From Podocnemis expansa (taxonomy: Eukaryota; Chordata; Testudines; Podocnemididae): a stretch of DNA of 64,000 bases. A program made the position numbers and the translations under genes. Positions 10,799 to 24,005 of the stretch are shown in pieces (position 1 is the stretch's first letter; the number at the start of each line of letters is the position of its first letter). The notes beneath the pieces were generated by a model. The model made no database searches. It saw only the letters and a list, made by a program, of their open reading frames with translations, and was not told the origin of the DNA. The stretch lies in NCBI GenBank assembly GCA_007922195.1, contig ML682008.1, forward strand, positions 8,907,653 to 8,971,652, written 5' to 3'.

Positions 10799-13700
10799 GT
10801 CTGGCAAAGCAGAGGTTATGATTGTTCTTCATAAATAAAATTTTAACCAGTAGCATGAGAATGATTGCATGAGCAAACATGTTCTCAGAGGGTTGCTGTT
10901 GGGCGTACTATACCATCAATTTCATCCATGTTGTTATCAGATGTCACACGCTTCCCTGCCCACATACCCCTTTCTGCCTCCCCCCTAAAAAAACAGAATC
11001 CTCTGACCATGCTCTTTTCATGTCATCCTTTTCGGACCTTGCTCGTATTTCCAATAATATTTCCAGAAGTAAAATCTCGGACAGGTTATCATGCTAGAAA
11101 TACTGAGTCATTGACACTTTCATATCATTCAGATGCACTGCATTCCAGATTCAGTATTTCCAAGATGGCATGTCCCAGCTCAGAAAGTATTACTCTTACC
11201 TGTAGAAGGATAAGAGTAATGAGTGTTAACTATGCCAACAGCTCTCCTCATAACGATTCAAGTGTCTGTGTCTTTTTAATATTATCGATTGAGGTATTCT
11301 GCGAATACTTTGGCTTAATTTGAAATAAATGTTAATTGTCTTCTTATTTATTAACCTGATTTAATGAATATCTTACAAATTATAGCAGGTAAAGTCAAAA
11401 ATAAGTTCTGTCTCTGGGCTGGATTTTTTTTTTTTTACAGGAAAAAGCTGAATCTTACTAAAAAGAAAAATGATCATTTTTACTTGGGTAACAGTTTCAA
11501 CAGCCCATAGTGTAGTTAAATGTTATTCATGACTAACATTGTGTGGAAAACACCTAAGACAGAGAAAGACATGGCAGGAGCCCAATCACCCTAAAATTCA
11601 CAATAAGACTTTTATGTCTTTTATTCCTCAGCTCAAGTAGGAGTAAAACAGTGTGCATTTGCCTTCAGATTCCTGAATGGAATTTTTAAATGAATATAAA
11701 GCCCTAAAAATGTTGGCATCAGTAATAATTAGCAGCTATTGCACTGTATTAATGGAAGTGATGTTAACTATGTTACATTTCATAGTAGTAGTGTTATGGT
11801 TTTATCTCATTCTCCTTATTAACATTCTTTTGGGACACATTTATGGTACTTTTACACTGCTAAAGATAAATCATTTTTACACATATGCAAAGAAGGTTTT
11901 TAATGAGCATTTTCAGGCATCTCCTTTCAAAAGTACTTTTATTATTGGTGGAACGCCTTTCTACCATAGATGTGGAAGGTCTACATTAAATATGAATGAT
12001 TCTTTCATTAAGAACTTAATGGAACAGTTATTGTAAGGATTTGTGTGCCTGATTCTTGTTAACATTAAAAGGAGTTACATTTGCTCATTGTGTGGAGAAA
12101 TAAGTCCCTTTAGAATACCTTTTGGTAAAAAGAAAATTTAAGTTTACATAAGTATATTCTCCTCTTGGCACTTTTATATTGGAAAGACTAATGCCCATTG
12201 ACATCAATGGTCCTTGTGCCATAAACCCTTTTGTTGAAGATGAGAATACAGTTTACTATTTGACTTTATTATTAATAATATAGCTGCATAGTAACCTTCA
12301 CAAGTCATCATTTCTTTGCAGAGTTACAGTCTATGCTTGCAGTATATAGAATCACTTTATTCACAGACAAAATGCAGTCACCTCTGTTGTGGGACAGAAG
12401 AGCCCTTATAGCACTACTAATAGCACAGTTTTAGGATAGTAACTGAAGATTGCCTAATCCATTTGAAGTAGCAGAGGTATTTAGGTATGCAGAAAACACT
12501 GCGGATCAGGACACAAGAGTCCTTTTGCAAAGTCTTGTAAGAACATGGCTGGGGGCTTTGGTCATGTCTCACCTGGAAAATGGCACCTTCTGTAGCCCAG
12601 TGCCCACAGGACCTTACTGAAAGGTGAGAAGCAGACTACTAAATCACCAATGCTGCTTCCTGAAGCAACTGTTTTTTCTTTGGAGGTGTCCAGTCTAAGC
12701 ACTGATCTATCCCAAATCTCCTTTGTTGGTGAGATCATACAAGATCACAGGATGTCTGCAGAAAGAGTGCAAAAAAGAGGAAAAACACAAGAGTAAGCCA
12801 ACTTATGCCTGTGTACCATGGCGTGTTTAAGACTGCTCTAAAGACATTGAACAATTTTTCTGTTGTTTTGCATGGTATTGTGTAATATTTTTTATTAAAC
12901 ATCAATTGCTGGGTTTGAAAATAATGTTGTCATAGTATATTGTGTGGACATTGTAGCAATGTTTGGTAATACAGTGCAATATTTTGTAGAAAAGTAGAAA
13001 TAAATTACACTAATATACTATAAAATAAGTGAGTACATTATTATGACACAGGAATAAGGTACAATATTGGGGAATGGGGAAGAGATCTATGTTCTTATTA
13101 TTTATTTAAAGTTCTTCTAAACAGAACAATCTCAAACTCTTAGGCCAGATTGTGTCATTATGCCACTACACTAATAAAGTTAGACTTTTAGATCTGACGT
13201 CTGTCTCTTACCAACTCGCCATACAATTGCTTTGCTTGCAAAAATAAGGTTTATGTTTTTAAATATAAAGACCGGCAGTAACAGTTTGCGTGCCCGCCCT
13301 CTGACAATGTGGAACAATTGCGTTATTTTGCTTTAAAAAGAGTAGCGTGTCTTTAATAAACAGTGCTCTTCACAGAAAGCCCAAAATGATATACAGTTCA
13401 GTCACAACTGAAAACAATATAAAACCTATACGTTTTTGGCATCACTCTTTCAGTTGCAAAACAAAAAAGATATCATTTCCATAACTGTCAGGACAGATGC
13501 TGAAAGTTTGAACATCAAAACTGTCTCAATGATTTCTTTAAACATATTTCTGAAAAGAAATGAACTGCTCTCTGGAGCAGGAGTTCTCATGGTTTGGAAC
13601 AGCACTTCAGTGCAATAGTACCTTGATTTGTTGAACACTAATCTTACAAATGGCCAGTTATACAAGCCATTTTGCCTAAAGGAAAAAGAGCTGTGTAACA

Positions 13701-15616
13701 AATCTTGTGTTGATGAAGACGGTCTCAACATCCTTTCACATGCCGCCTTGAGTGCATTTGAAATCACTTTGCAGAGGTTTGAAGGACAAAAGGAAAGCAG
13801 GGCATTGCAACACCATACCTACCGTAATTTTGAATTGTTCAACTTTTCCATTTCACAGCCTCCTCAATTCATTTGCAAAATAGGAATGCTGCTGTGTATA
13901 AATGGTTAGGAGAATGTACACCATGTGCTGCTTTGTTTGGTGATTTGGAGAGATCCACCTTGAATTTATTTTGTAGCCTTTGTTGCCTTGGGCTTGTAGA
14001 ATACAAGCTTTTGTGCATAGATGTAAAGGGATTTCTTTTTAGTTTCCACATCAGTCTCTTTAATGAGTATTGTGAAATAAATTTCTCTTAAACAATAAAG
14101 TCTACTTTAAACAGAGAATGTTTAAAGACCCAGTGATAAAAAAAAAGATCCCACATACATAGAAAGGTTTTAAGAGTAACTTTGAATTGTAACATATCAT
14201 TTTATGAAAAGGAGGAAATAACATTTCTGCATTGAGATTTTTTTTTCATCTAACAGGGTAGTTTTTTAATGTCTAGGGAGAAAAAGAAATCATACAGTTT
14301 TACTAAGGAGTGAAAATATATTGGATTAAATAGTACCTCAGTTAAATAATATAAATATATTAAATACTATATCAGGGATTAGTTAGCATCTCAGAAGAAA
14401 TTTTGCTGATAGTTTTAGTTGCCATAATGTTATCTGAATATATTTTAATATATAGTATTATAAATGCATTGCTTTAAACAAGGTCAAAACTTGCTTGTTC
14501 CTAGTGTCCTTGTGAAATTGTTCCTTTGTTGTTATTTTGCTCATTAAAAACAGGGTGGCATTAGGAAATGGAGGCCAGATTGCGTTACTCTTACTCAAAA
14601 TAAATACCGCTGTACAACTTAACAAGTCTTGTTGATTTCCCAGGGTAAGGAGTAATGCACTGTGAGTAATGATGTCAGAATCTGTACCAAAAGGAAAGTG
14701 GGGAAACTACAAAGGAGGAAAACTTCTTTTTAATGTCCAAAAATGCCTTTTTTTGACATAGAATCTACTGCTGCATGTGGCTGGTAAATTTCATGCTAGT
14801 GCATTTCTCAGCAGTAAGAAATAATGCCTGAAATCATTTCCTTTTCTGCCTCCCTGATCAAATTTGTGAGAGTAGGTACATGGCACGCAGGCATTCCTTT
14901 TATGCAAAAGTCAGAAGTAACAGATTGTAGAGAGTCAGGAACGGCCTGGGGCTTTGAGGAAACACACAGGAATAGGATATTGGAGGGTGTCAGGAACCAC
15001 TGAGGGGTGTGGAAGTCTGGAGAGAAACTGAAGGGTGGTGGGAGCAGTGCAAGGTCCTGTTGCTCCCCAGGAAGTGTTTTTGAGGTGGATTTGGAGGAAA
15101 AGAGCCTGGTGGGTTTTGTTACAAGGGCAGTGAAGGCTTAAGGCTCTTGCAGATGCAAGGAAACTTAAGGCAGCCTTCCCTATCTATCCAATCTATCTAC
15201 CTCAGTCACTCCCGCGCCAGCCTCTTCCATTCTTTCCCTGTTTCTTTTAGTTCAGACCCCAGCTCTGTCTTTTTTCATCCCTTGTCTTTCTTTTAAGACA
15301 CACTTTGGTGTCCAACCCTTTTCCTAACAGCCATGAAAAGAAACTGCTGCTCCATCTCTTCCTCATGGTGCTGAGGCCCCATGCTTGTCAGGCCTGTGGG
15401 GGTGGGACAGGCAAAGGCCAGTCAACTGCTTTTCATCTCCCTCCATAGCGGTTCCCTAAGGCCAAATGCAGAGCAAGAGTTTCTTGTTTACAGTCCAGCC
15501 AGACACATGACTCAGCAGCTGGGTTTCAGGCAGACAAGAGGGCTCTTAACTGCTTGATGCTCAGCAGTCCTGAGCTTCGAGTAATATTCACAGCAGTAAT
15601 CACTATGTTCACTAGA

Positions 15617-15836
15617 ACAAACAAGGAGTCCTGCGGCTCTTAAAGACTAACAAATTTATTTGTTGCATGAACTTTTGTGGAAGAAAATCCCACTTCGTCA
15701 GACTCTTTGACGAGGGGGTTTGATAACATGAAAGCTCATGCAGTTAATAAACTTGTTAGTCTTTAACAGTGCTACAGGACTCCTTGTTTGTTTTGCTGAA
15801 CTAGACTAACACGGCTTCCCCTTTGGAACTTGTCAA
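15617..15836 (-). mobile_element. Fold-back SINE-like retroposon with 12-bp target duplication
   Basis: Read on the minus strand: head TTCCAAAGGGGAAGCCGTGT, then an arm with ACAAACAAGGAGTCCT, a turn near AAACCCCCTCGTCAAAGAG, and the inverted arm ending ACTCCTTGTTTGTT. TATGTTCACTAG flanks it (15604-15615 region and just right of the element). Arms are longer than in the copy at 3.8 kb. Confidence 0.82.
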
Positions 15837-15984
15837 TATGTTCACTAGTACCTATATGCAGGATGTGGCCATAGCTAAAGAAATGACAATGTATCTAGAG
15901 AAAATTTATTTCTACTCTTGTTCTTGTGTTATTACACAGTGGTTTTGGAAAGCTTTGTTTCAAAGCTCTTGAACTAATTTGGGC

Positions 15985-16795
15985 AGATCAGGGGAGGATT
16001 ACATGGGCCCACAGTGTGGGAGCCCCTTTGCCCTGCCGACAGCTCAGCACCCAGAAGGGGAGCAGGCGAGCCGGCCTGAGGCCAAGCGCTGAGCTCCCAC
16101 CCCTCCCCAGGGCTGACTGATCTGCCCCCAGAGATAGGATGAGCCAGCCCACAGGCTGAGCTCTCCATTCTCACCCCGCCTCTGGGTAGGCCACTCCCTG
16201 CCCACCCTGCAGCCCCAATCCTACTCCGGGGCCCGATCCAGCCCCAGCCACTGCTGCTTGCTGGCAGCAACAAAGGCCAGGTCTGGCTCCGGGCTGCTTG
16301 CTGGCACTTGCAGGAGGCTTGAAGCTGGAGCTGGGTCCTGCTGCTGCCGACAAGCGGCAGGAGCCAGCTCAAAGCCTCCTGCCACTTGTGGGCAGTAGCA
16401 GGAGCCAACTCCAGCTTTGAGCCTTCTGCTGCTTGCCGGTGAGCAGCCCAGACGCGGATCTGGCCCCTTCCACTGCACTACTGAGCAGCAGGAGGGAGAT
16501 GCAGGGTCTGTGCCCTGCTGGCCCCAGTGTAGCAATGCTCCTGATGGGCTCCAGTGTGGTCTGAAGCCGCACCACATGTGGCAGTCAGCCCTGCCTCCCC
16601 CCCCCCCCCAGACCAACCGGCCAGACCGCAGCTTGTCTTTGGCCCCAGCTGCCACACCCCTCCCTCCCCCAGCACTAGCCTGCTGGTGGGGCAGAAGGGC
16701 CTCCAGTGAGAGAGGGTCCACTGCTGGGGGAGGCCCAGATGCCCTGTGGCCCCTGATCCACCACTGGGTGAGATGTAGTAAGGCTAGGGGATTGA
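15985..16795. repeat. GC-rich island, unclassified repeat
   Basis: Abruptly GC-rich sequence within AT-rich intron, with repeated CTGCTGGCAGCA and GGAGCCAGCTC words. Open frames of up to 226 codons on the minus strand and 137 on the plus strand overlap in several frames and are low-complexity, so composition rather than coding explains them. Similar words recur at 21340-21690. It has no CpG-island features tied to a start site. Confidence 0.5.
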
Positions 16796-17049
16796 CATTT
16801 GATCTGCTGCTGGTCATTCTGATGCCATAATACATGCTAAAAATTATCCTGTATAGGTCTTTCCAGGAGTGTGCACAAGGGTGGGGGACAAGCAGGGGCA
16901 TGGGCTACGCCAGTAATCATCTCTACCACCACCCTCAGCTTCTGCCCTCATCCACCACCCCAGGACTCCCTCCTTGAGCCTGTCTTCTCCCTTAATGCCT
17001 GAGCAGAAGCTGGGCTGAGGGAAGCAGAAGTGACTTATGTGGGAAAGAC

Positions 17050-17149
17050 ATTGCATCTGACGAAGTGCATTGGAGCCCACAAAAGTTTATGCCAGAAGAA
17101 ATCTGTTTCTCTTTAAGGTGCCACAGGACTCGTTGTTTCTGTAGCTACC
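17050..17149 (+). mobile_element. Fold-back-family SINE fragment, older subfamily
   Basis: GCATCTGACGAAGTG, CCCACAAAAGTTTATGCC, TTTAAGGTGCCACAGGACTC and a decayed GTAGCTAC head remnant are present. It abuts the CR1 element that follows. Confidence 0.7.
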
Positions 17150-17159
17150 CTCCTGCTTA

Positions 17160-18645
17160 GCACTCAGAGAGTTGGCCAATATGATTGCAGAGCCACTAGC
17201 CATTATCTTTGAAAACTCGTGGTGAACATAGGAGGTCCCGGATGATTGGAAAAAGACTAATATAGGGCCTATCTTCAAGAAAGTTAAAAAGGAGGACCCA
17301 GGGAACTACAGACCAAGCAGTCTCACCTCCGTTCATGGAGCAGGTCCTCAGAGAATCCATTCTGAAACACTTGGAGGAAAATTGAGTGATCAGGAACAGT
17401 CAGCATGGATTCACCAAGGGCACATCGTGCCTGATCAACCTATCACCTTCTATGATGAGATGACTGGATATGTGGATGTGGGAATACCCGTCAATGTGCT
17501 ATACCTCAACTTTAGCAAAGTTTTTGATATGGTTTCCCATAGCATTCTTGTCAGCAAGTTAAGGAAGTATGGTTTGGATGAATGGAACGTAAGGTGGATA
17601 GAAAGCTGACTAGATCATCAGGCTCAGTGGGTAGAGATCAATGGTTCAACGTCTAGTTGGCAACCAGTAATGATGGAGTGCCCCATGGGTCGGTCCTGGG
17701 GCCAGTTCTGTTCAACATCTTCATTAAGGATCTGGATGATGGGATAGATTGCAAGCTCAGTAAATTTGCAGATGACACCCAGCTGGGGGGAATGGTAAAC
17801 ACACTGGAGGGCAGGGATAGGATTTGTGGAGCCCAGACAAATTGGAGGTTTGGTCCAAACAAAATCTCTTGAGGTTTAACAAGAACAAGTGCAAAGTCCT
17901 GCACTTAAAATGGAAAAATCCCTTGTATTGCTACAAGCTGAGGACCAATCAGCTAAGTAGCAGTACTATAGAAAAGGATCTGGGTGTTATGGGGATGGGA
18001 AGCTGGATGTGAGTCAACAATGTGCTCTTGTTGCCAAAAAGACCAATGGCATATTGATCTGCATCAGTAGGAGTGTTAACAGCAGATTGAGGGATGTGAT
18101 TACTCCCCTCCATTTGGCACTGGTGAGGCTGCAGCTGGAATACTGTGTCCAGTTTTGGGCTCCACAGTACAGAAAGGATGTTGACAAATTAGACAGAGTC
18201 CAGTGGAGGGCAATGAAAATGATTAAGGAGTTAGGGCACATAACTTATGAAGAGATACTGAAGGAAGTAGGCTTATTGAGTCTACAGAAGAGAAGACTGA
18301 GGGGGATTTGATAGCAACTTTTAACTACTTTACGGGTGCTCCAAAGAGGAGGGAGCTAGGCTGTTCTCAGTCGTAACAGAGGACAGAACAAGGAGCAGTG
18401 GTTACAAGCTGCAGCTGGGGCAATTGAGCTTGGATGTTAGAAAAAGCTTTCTTTCTAAGAAGGTAGTGAAGCATTGGAATGGGTTACCTAGAGAGGTGGT
18501 GGCATCTCCATCTTTGGAAACATTTAAGGCCTGGTTAAACAAAACCTGGCTGGGATGATTTTGTGGGACTGGTCCTGCTTTTAGCAGGGGTTGGACTAGA
18601 TGACCTTGTGAGGTCCCTTCCAACCCTATGATTCTGTGATTCTAT
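17160..18645 (+). mobile_element. CR1 LINE, 5'-truncated, with ORF2 remnant and 3' end
   Basis: It runs from the reverse-transcriptase part of ORF2 to the CR1 3' terminus, which ends ATGATTCTGTGATTCTAT at 18628-18645. The GGTTGGACTAGATGACCTTG block just upstream is the standard CR1 3' region. The coding part is broken into several frames by stops and shifts. Truncation at the 5' end is normal for CR1. It lies in the same direction as MAGI2. Confidence 0.92.
17382..18311 (+). pseudogene. Broken CR1 reverse transcriptase
   Basis: Separate frames give recognisable pieces in order: VLYLNFSKVFDMVSHSILVS (near 17490-17560), [17 protein letters not shown] (near 17684-17734), the catalytic FADD at 17765-17776, then SQQCALVAKKTNGIL and LEYCVQFWAPQYRKDVDKLD (near 18009-18200). 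The order matches non-LTR reverse transcriptases. In-frame stops such as at about 17607 and changes of frame show it is inactive. Confidence 0.88.
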
Positions 18646-19181
18646 CAGTAGATGGCACATAGAGCAGGGTTACCAGGCAGCCAGCACAGCGCTGCCAGAG
18701 GGGGTTGGGGGAAGCCTGATGAGTCCCATCCTCATCTGCAGCCTTCTCTAAGTTTTAGAGACCACCTGGAGTGCACAGAAGGGAGCTCAAGATGCTCAGG
18801 GGGAGGCAGCAGGATCCAGAGGTACTGTGGGGAGCCTAAGGAGGCAGCAGGGGCAAGGGCAGGTGGGGGGCACTGAGCAGGGGGTTAGTGTTTACAGTGC
18901 CCCTCCAAAAGCAGGCACATTTAAATCCCGGCACTTGTCTCTCAGTCTTTCCATTCATCCATCACTTCATTTGTTGAGCAACCAAACCTGTTACAGCGTA
19001 TATTAGATGTAGTCGTTTACAAGAAGAGCCAGGCATCTTATGGAATTCCCTTCTGAATATTCTTATTTAAAAGGATCCTATAATAAGACAAAAATACTAT
19101 TTATATAGAGGATATTTAATTCTAAAAGTGCTTTAAAAACTATATATATCAGACTCTCTCTACTGACTTGCCCTCCAACAT

Positions 19182-19222
19182 GCTCTCTCTCTCTCTCTCG
19201 CTTGCTCTCGCTCTTGCTCTTG
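19182..19222. repeat. CT-rich microsatellite
   Basis: CTCTCTCTCTCTCTC followed by GCTTGCTCTCGCTCTTGCT imperfect units, then a CCCTCCCTTCC pyrimidine run. Confidence 0.8.
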
Positions 19223-19654
19223 CTTTCCCTCCCTTCCTCCCTCCAGATGGACTAAATAGGGAGTTTTAAAACAACATAAAATATTTGCGTATATTGGGAT
19301 TTGTCCAGGACACTATGGTTAACAATTCTACTTTTGTAAAAGGTGCTCTGGGCTCCTTAATAACCACAGTTGTCCAGGATATTGAACTTAAGTGTCATTC
19401 TCAAAGAAGATGCCTTTAAATTCATGTGCGCCTTTCTATCTCTAGTAGTAAAAACCTGGTACATACTTAAGATATCTTTTGCCTAGATTCGCACACTGCC
19501 TCTTTTCCTTTTATGCTGAATCTCACATTATATCCCCTAGGCCATGCACTGCACTGCAGATGAATTCATCGTCCTTGCCTTCTACTCACTGCATGTCAAG
19601 CCACTCTTTGAACCCTTGCATTTTCAGTTTCATCTCCCCAGCTGCTCCTGACCA

Positions 19655-19745
19655 TATTGTATCTAAGCTCTTTAAAGCAGGTATTTATGTTTTTGTTCGT
19701 AAAGCACCTCATGTATCTATCACAGTATGTGTTATAGTGCTGTAA
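19655..19745 (+). repeat. Old retroposon 3' end, degraded
   Basis: TCTAAGCTCTTTAAAGCAGG, TTTTTGTTCGTAAAGCACCT and GTGTTATAGTGCTGTAA follow the order of the same family. Confidence 0.45.
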
Positions 19746-20159
19746 GACCGTGATGGTCGCTTTGCAGCTTTTGCCCTCCATTTACATTTCCTTTCACCTC
19801 GGTATGTTAAAATCTATAAATAAAAATTTTCCTTCACTCTTCTTAGCCACCCTTACTGGACCCTCCAATTTGAGGATAACAATTTTCATTGACTTTAATG
19901 GGAACTCAGAGCACTCATTACCTTGTAAGGGTGTTCAAGGCCCTGGCAGAATCAGACCCTAATAACCCATCTTAATAAATATAAAAAAGGCCAGGAGTTG
20001 CAAGCTTGAATACCTGAAGTTCAGTGTGAATCAGAATCACTGAAACAGTACAAGGAAGATGGTTCTCATGGCATTTTTGATGTGGTGTGAAGTAGAAAGC
20101 AATAAAAAAAAATCATGAGAGTGTATTCTTGAAAGGCACTCAGTTTTAAACACCCAGAA

Positions 20160-21157
20160 GAGCATAATGCTGGAAGGGCATAACGAGTGGGGCACTGCAG
20201 AGATTGGTTCTGGAGTTCTGGTCAATATTTTCATCAGTGATTTAGATGATGGCATAGAAAATACACTTATAAAGTTTGCCAATGATACCAACTGAGAGAA
20301 GTTGCAAGTGCTTTGGTGGATAGGATCACAATTCAAATGATTTAGACGAACTGGTGAAATGGTCTGAGGTAAACACAGAATGAAATTCAATAAAGACAAA
20401 TGTAAAGTACTCCACTTAGGAAAGAACAATCCATTGCACACATACAAAATGGGCAATGACTGACTAGAAAGGAATACTCCAAAAAGGGAGCTGGGTGTCA
20501 TAGTGTATCATAAGCTAAATATGAGTCAACAGTGTGATACTGTTGAAACTAAGCAAACACCATGGTGGGATGTATTAACAGGAGTACTGTAAGACATGAG
20601 AAGTAATTCTTCTGATCTATTCTGCCCTGATTAGGCCTCAACTGGAGTATTGTGTCCAGTGTGGGGCACCTCATTTCAGGAGAGATGTGAAGAAATTGGA
20701 GAAGGTCCAGAGAAGAGCAACACAAATGATTAAAGGTCTGGAACACTTGATTTATTAGGGAATATTGAGAGAATTGGATTTGTTTAGTCTGAAAAGGAGG
20801 TGACTGAGAAGGGGACATGATAACAGTTTTCAAGTACCTCAAGATTATTACAAAGTTAAGCAAGAAAATTTGTTCTTCTTAACTGCTGATGATCGGACAA
20901 GAAGCAATGGACTTAATTTATAGCAAGGGAGGTTTAGGTTGGACATTAAGAAAAAAGTTCTTTACTGTCAGGGTGATTAACCACTCGAATAAGTTGTCTA
21001 GGCAGGCTGTGGAATCTCCATCATTGGAAGTTTTTAAGAGCAGGTTGGACAAACACCTGTCAGGGATGGTTTAAGAGGATACTTGGTCCTGCCATGAGTG
21101 CAGGGGACTGGACGCAAAGATCTCTCATGGTTCCTTCCAGTCTCTATGAGCCTATGA
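20160..21157 (+). mobile_element. CR1 LINE fragment, older subfamily
   Basis: The fragment covers the late reverse-transcriptase region and the 3' tail, ending in TCTATGAGCCTATGA. Degenerate reading frames show FIS-DLDDGIE, LEYCVQ and RKKFFTVRVINHSNKLSRQA. The catalytic block reads FAND at 20275-20286, with one aspartate replaced by asparagine. The antisense open frame of 154 codons at 20037-20501 is a shadow. Confidence 0.85.
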
Positions 21158-21339
21158 CCCAGGTGATCTGAATACTTTGGATAAGTTTCAGACAACTGGG
21201 AGCAAAGATCTGTTCTCACTTGAACCTAATGAGATTGCATTGGTGTGGCTTCAGGCTACAAACATAACTGAACATCTCAATTTTGCTGGTTTGTGCATCA
21301 TGACATAATATTGAAAGGTGAAAAATCTAACAGGGAGCT

Positions 21340-21690
21340 GAGTATGCCCAGGGCATTGCTGCTGCTGGGTTTGTGGGCATTCAGCCCCGCCTTTTTCTGA
21401 CCCTGTCCTGGCTGCACCTGGGGCCAGATTGGGCCCGGGCCACCTGCCACTGGCTGGCAGCAGCAGGGGTCAGATCTGGGTCTGGGCCACCGGCCATGCT
21501 GCTGGCCAGTGGAGGAAATATATCAGGCCCGGGCCTCCTGCCACGCTGCCACTGGCCGGCAGGGGCAGGGACCACGGCCAGATCTGGGGTAGGCTGCTAG
21601 CAGGAGGAGCCCGATCCAGCTCCCAGATCAGGCCTGGGAGCCAGATAGGACCCAATGGTGCAGCCATGCGTCAGTGCAGTGGCAGCCCTG
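21340..21690. repeat. GC-rich island, related in wording to the one at 16 kb
   Basis: GGCCACCTGCCACTGGCTGG and CTCCTGCCACGCTGCCACTG resemble CTCCTGCCACTTGTGGGCAG near 16380. It is probably a shared repeat, possibly the body of a GC-rich DNA element; ends were not found. Confidence 0.4.
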
Positions 21691-22444
21691 AGTATGCCAC
21701 TGTAGGATTGGAAGGTATTGTGTGGCTCAGGCAAAGAGGAAAACTTTTACAAATTTTCAGTTATGACCTCTGAGTTTCTCTGGACCACTGTGCCTAATCT
21801 GTGGCAATTGTGCCTCCTCTGGCACAATTCAGCAGCAATCTGGAAATTCAGTGAAGGAAAGAAACACATAGAAAAACATTCAGAAAACAAGATCTATTAA
21901 TTAAATTATGTACCAGAATATCAGCCATCTTATTCTTTTGAATATTTAATTTAGTAACAGTCTTTGTGAATGTTTTTCCATGTACATCAGGTTACTGTCT
22001 AATTTCTAGTTTGTGACAAAATCCTCTACTCATGTGCTGAACAAATCTGATACTTAAAGTCATAGTAGCTCCTGGGACTGATAGGAGTAGGGATATGCAC
22101 TCATCAGGGACAGACACTTTCAGCTCACACAGTTTGCAAATATGAACAGATCACAATTTCCTTGAATGTATCAATCATTTCAGAACTTTTATTGACTCAT
22201 TGTTATGGATTTTCTGGGCTCCAGCCAGTAAACAATGAGCAGCCTGCTCGTACATGCATAGGCCCCAATTCTGCAAGGCATTTAAGCATTTCCTTTATTT
22301 TAAAGCGATGTTTCACTGACAAGGCCAATCTGCCCATATATGTGAACTAGGTGGCTGCCTGGGCACCTGGCTTTAAAGGACACCAAACCAGATGAAAGTG
22401 AATTTTTCTCTATTAAAAAAAATATTAATATGTTCATTCTAGAG

Positions 22445-22790
22445 CAGAGGTGGACAAAATATGACTTGTGCCAAATCCAGCCCTCCCCCCCCCCGAGTTT
22501 GCCATCCAGCCCATCACCCCTAACCCGCTCTCCACACTCCCCTTGACTGGCGCTGGTCTGCTTCGAGGCTGGGACTGTGCTGCCCTGCCCTGCCCGCCAG
22601 CTGCACTGCCCCATTTGTCCCCCCCGGCCAGGGCTGCACCAGCTCTGCTCCAGGGCCAGGGCAGCACAGCCCCTTTTTCTCCCCCGCACCCCCAGCCGGC
22701 TCTGTGCACTGGCCCCCGCAACCCCTGCTGGCTGTCCCCTGCCTGTGTAATGCCGAAAACCATGTGGGCAGATTTTGTTTCTAAATAGTA
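22445..22790. mobile_element. hAT-like fragment with GC-rich body
   Basis: It starts CAGAGGTGGACAAAATATGA, a variant of the hAT tip CAGRGGTGGGCAAAC, then CCAAATCCAGCCC and a GC-rich body. No matching right end is seen, so the extent is approximate. Antisense open frames of 177 and 109 codons here reflect GC-rich composition. Confidence 0.45.
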
Positions 22791-23849
22791 ACAGAATCTG
22801 CCTGCAAACCATTTTTGGCATTAAATGTTCCACATCAAAAAGTGTTAGTAACTGCTGAAAAACAGCCTGCTTTCTTCAAATATAGCCAGCTTATGAGGCT
22901 TTTAAGGTCAAAAACTAAAAGAATTAATAAACTGGTTTTGAACAAGACCAATATTATGTAATGTCAAAAATCAAATCAGTAATTTCTCAATTGCCTCCCT
23001 TTACATATTTTTCTTCATTTGAATTATGTGAGGTATGATTGACCATTTTGTACTAGTTTGCCTTACTATTCATGCAAATTGAAGCTTTGTCCTTCTTTCA
23101 GATGGCTTTTGTTTGTTCTAAAGTTTATCTCTATTGTAAACCTGTCTTCCCCCATTTCTCCAGACAAATAGCCTTGTAGTTAAAATTAATCAGTAATAAT
23201 CCATTCTATCATGCATACATCAGGCCCTTTGACATGCCCTTACCTTTAACGAATGTTTCTGTATTTGTTAATGATCTCGTGAAGCTTGGACCTCGGCTAT
23301 GTTTTTTCCATACACTGTTTCATGGCAAATTGTCTGGCTGATTTAATTGCCTCTGTGCAAGCAGTCTAAGGAACCCGAACCCCCAACCCCTGTAAACATT
23401 TCAAGCATCGATGATCAAGAACGCTAGTGGAATATTTGCTTTCAGTGAGCATGTGTACAAGTGGCTGTTCATGGAAAGTTATTGGAGACCCAGTTGTCTT
23501 GAAAGTCTTTCTCATGACTCGTGTGGTAAATATACATAGCTATGGGGTATGCTAAATGTAAACAGATTGACCTGCCTTTCTTGTGGGCAGGGAGTCATAG
23601 GAAGGAAGCGCAAAATTAAACCAATTGCAATAAAATCAACTATACCTACTGTCATACACCCCACTCCCCAAAAAAAGATTTCTATGTCAGCTGCCCCAAA
23701 TGGCAAATTCTACACCTGCAGAATCAAAGAAGCTGCAAGTTCTACTTAAATGTAGTGGTTGTCTCTTTCCTCAGCAATAATAGAGATGAAATTTTTGCTG
23801 GTTTGTAAAAAGAGACTCTCTCCATTGTATTAGTAATTGTGAGGCTTTG

Positions 23850-24005
23850 TAATTGCATAGCACTTTGGAAGCTCTCAAAGAACTTTACAAAACTGGAAAA
23901 GTATTTTTATGCCAATTATATGGCTTAGGAATCTAAGACACAAAAAGGTTATGTGACTTCAAGGTTATGTATCAAGAATGTAACCCAGGCCTCCTTATTT
24001 CTAGA
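23850..24005 (-). mobile_element. MIR-type SINE fragment
   Basis: The + strand shows GCATAGCACTTTGGAAGCTC, CTAAGACACAAAAAGGTTAT, GTGACTTCAAGG and AATGTAACCCAGGCCTCC, the antisense layout of MIR from tail to head. Confidence 0.65.

Noticed and set aside
10865..11323. 152-codon + strand open frame
   Set aside because: It has no recognisable domain, no splice or promoter context and random-looking composition. A chance frame is more likely.
11677..12036. 119-codon hydrophobic frame
   Set aside because: AT-rich chance frame with no family resemblance and no splice context; hydrophobicity follows from T-rich codons.
16221..16901. 226-codon antisense open frame
   Set aside because: It lies in GC-rich low-complexity sequence where several frames on both strands are open at once. 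No domain, splice context or conserved motif is visible.
20037..20501. 154-codon antisense frame
   Set aside because: It lies antisense to a CR1 reverse-transcriptase remnant.
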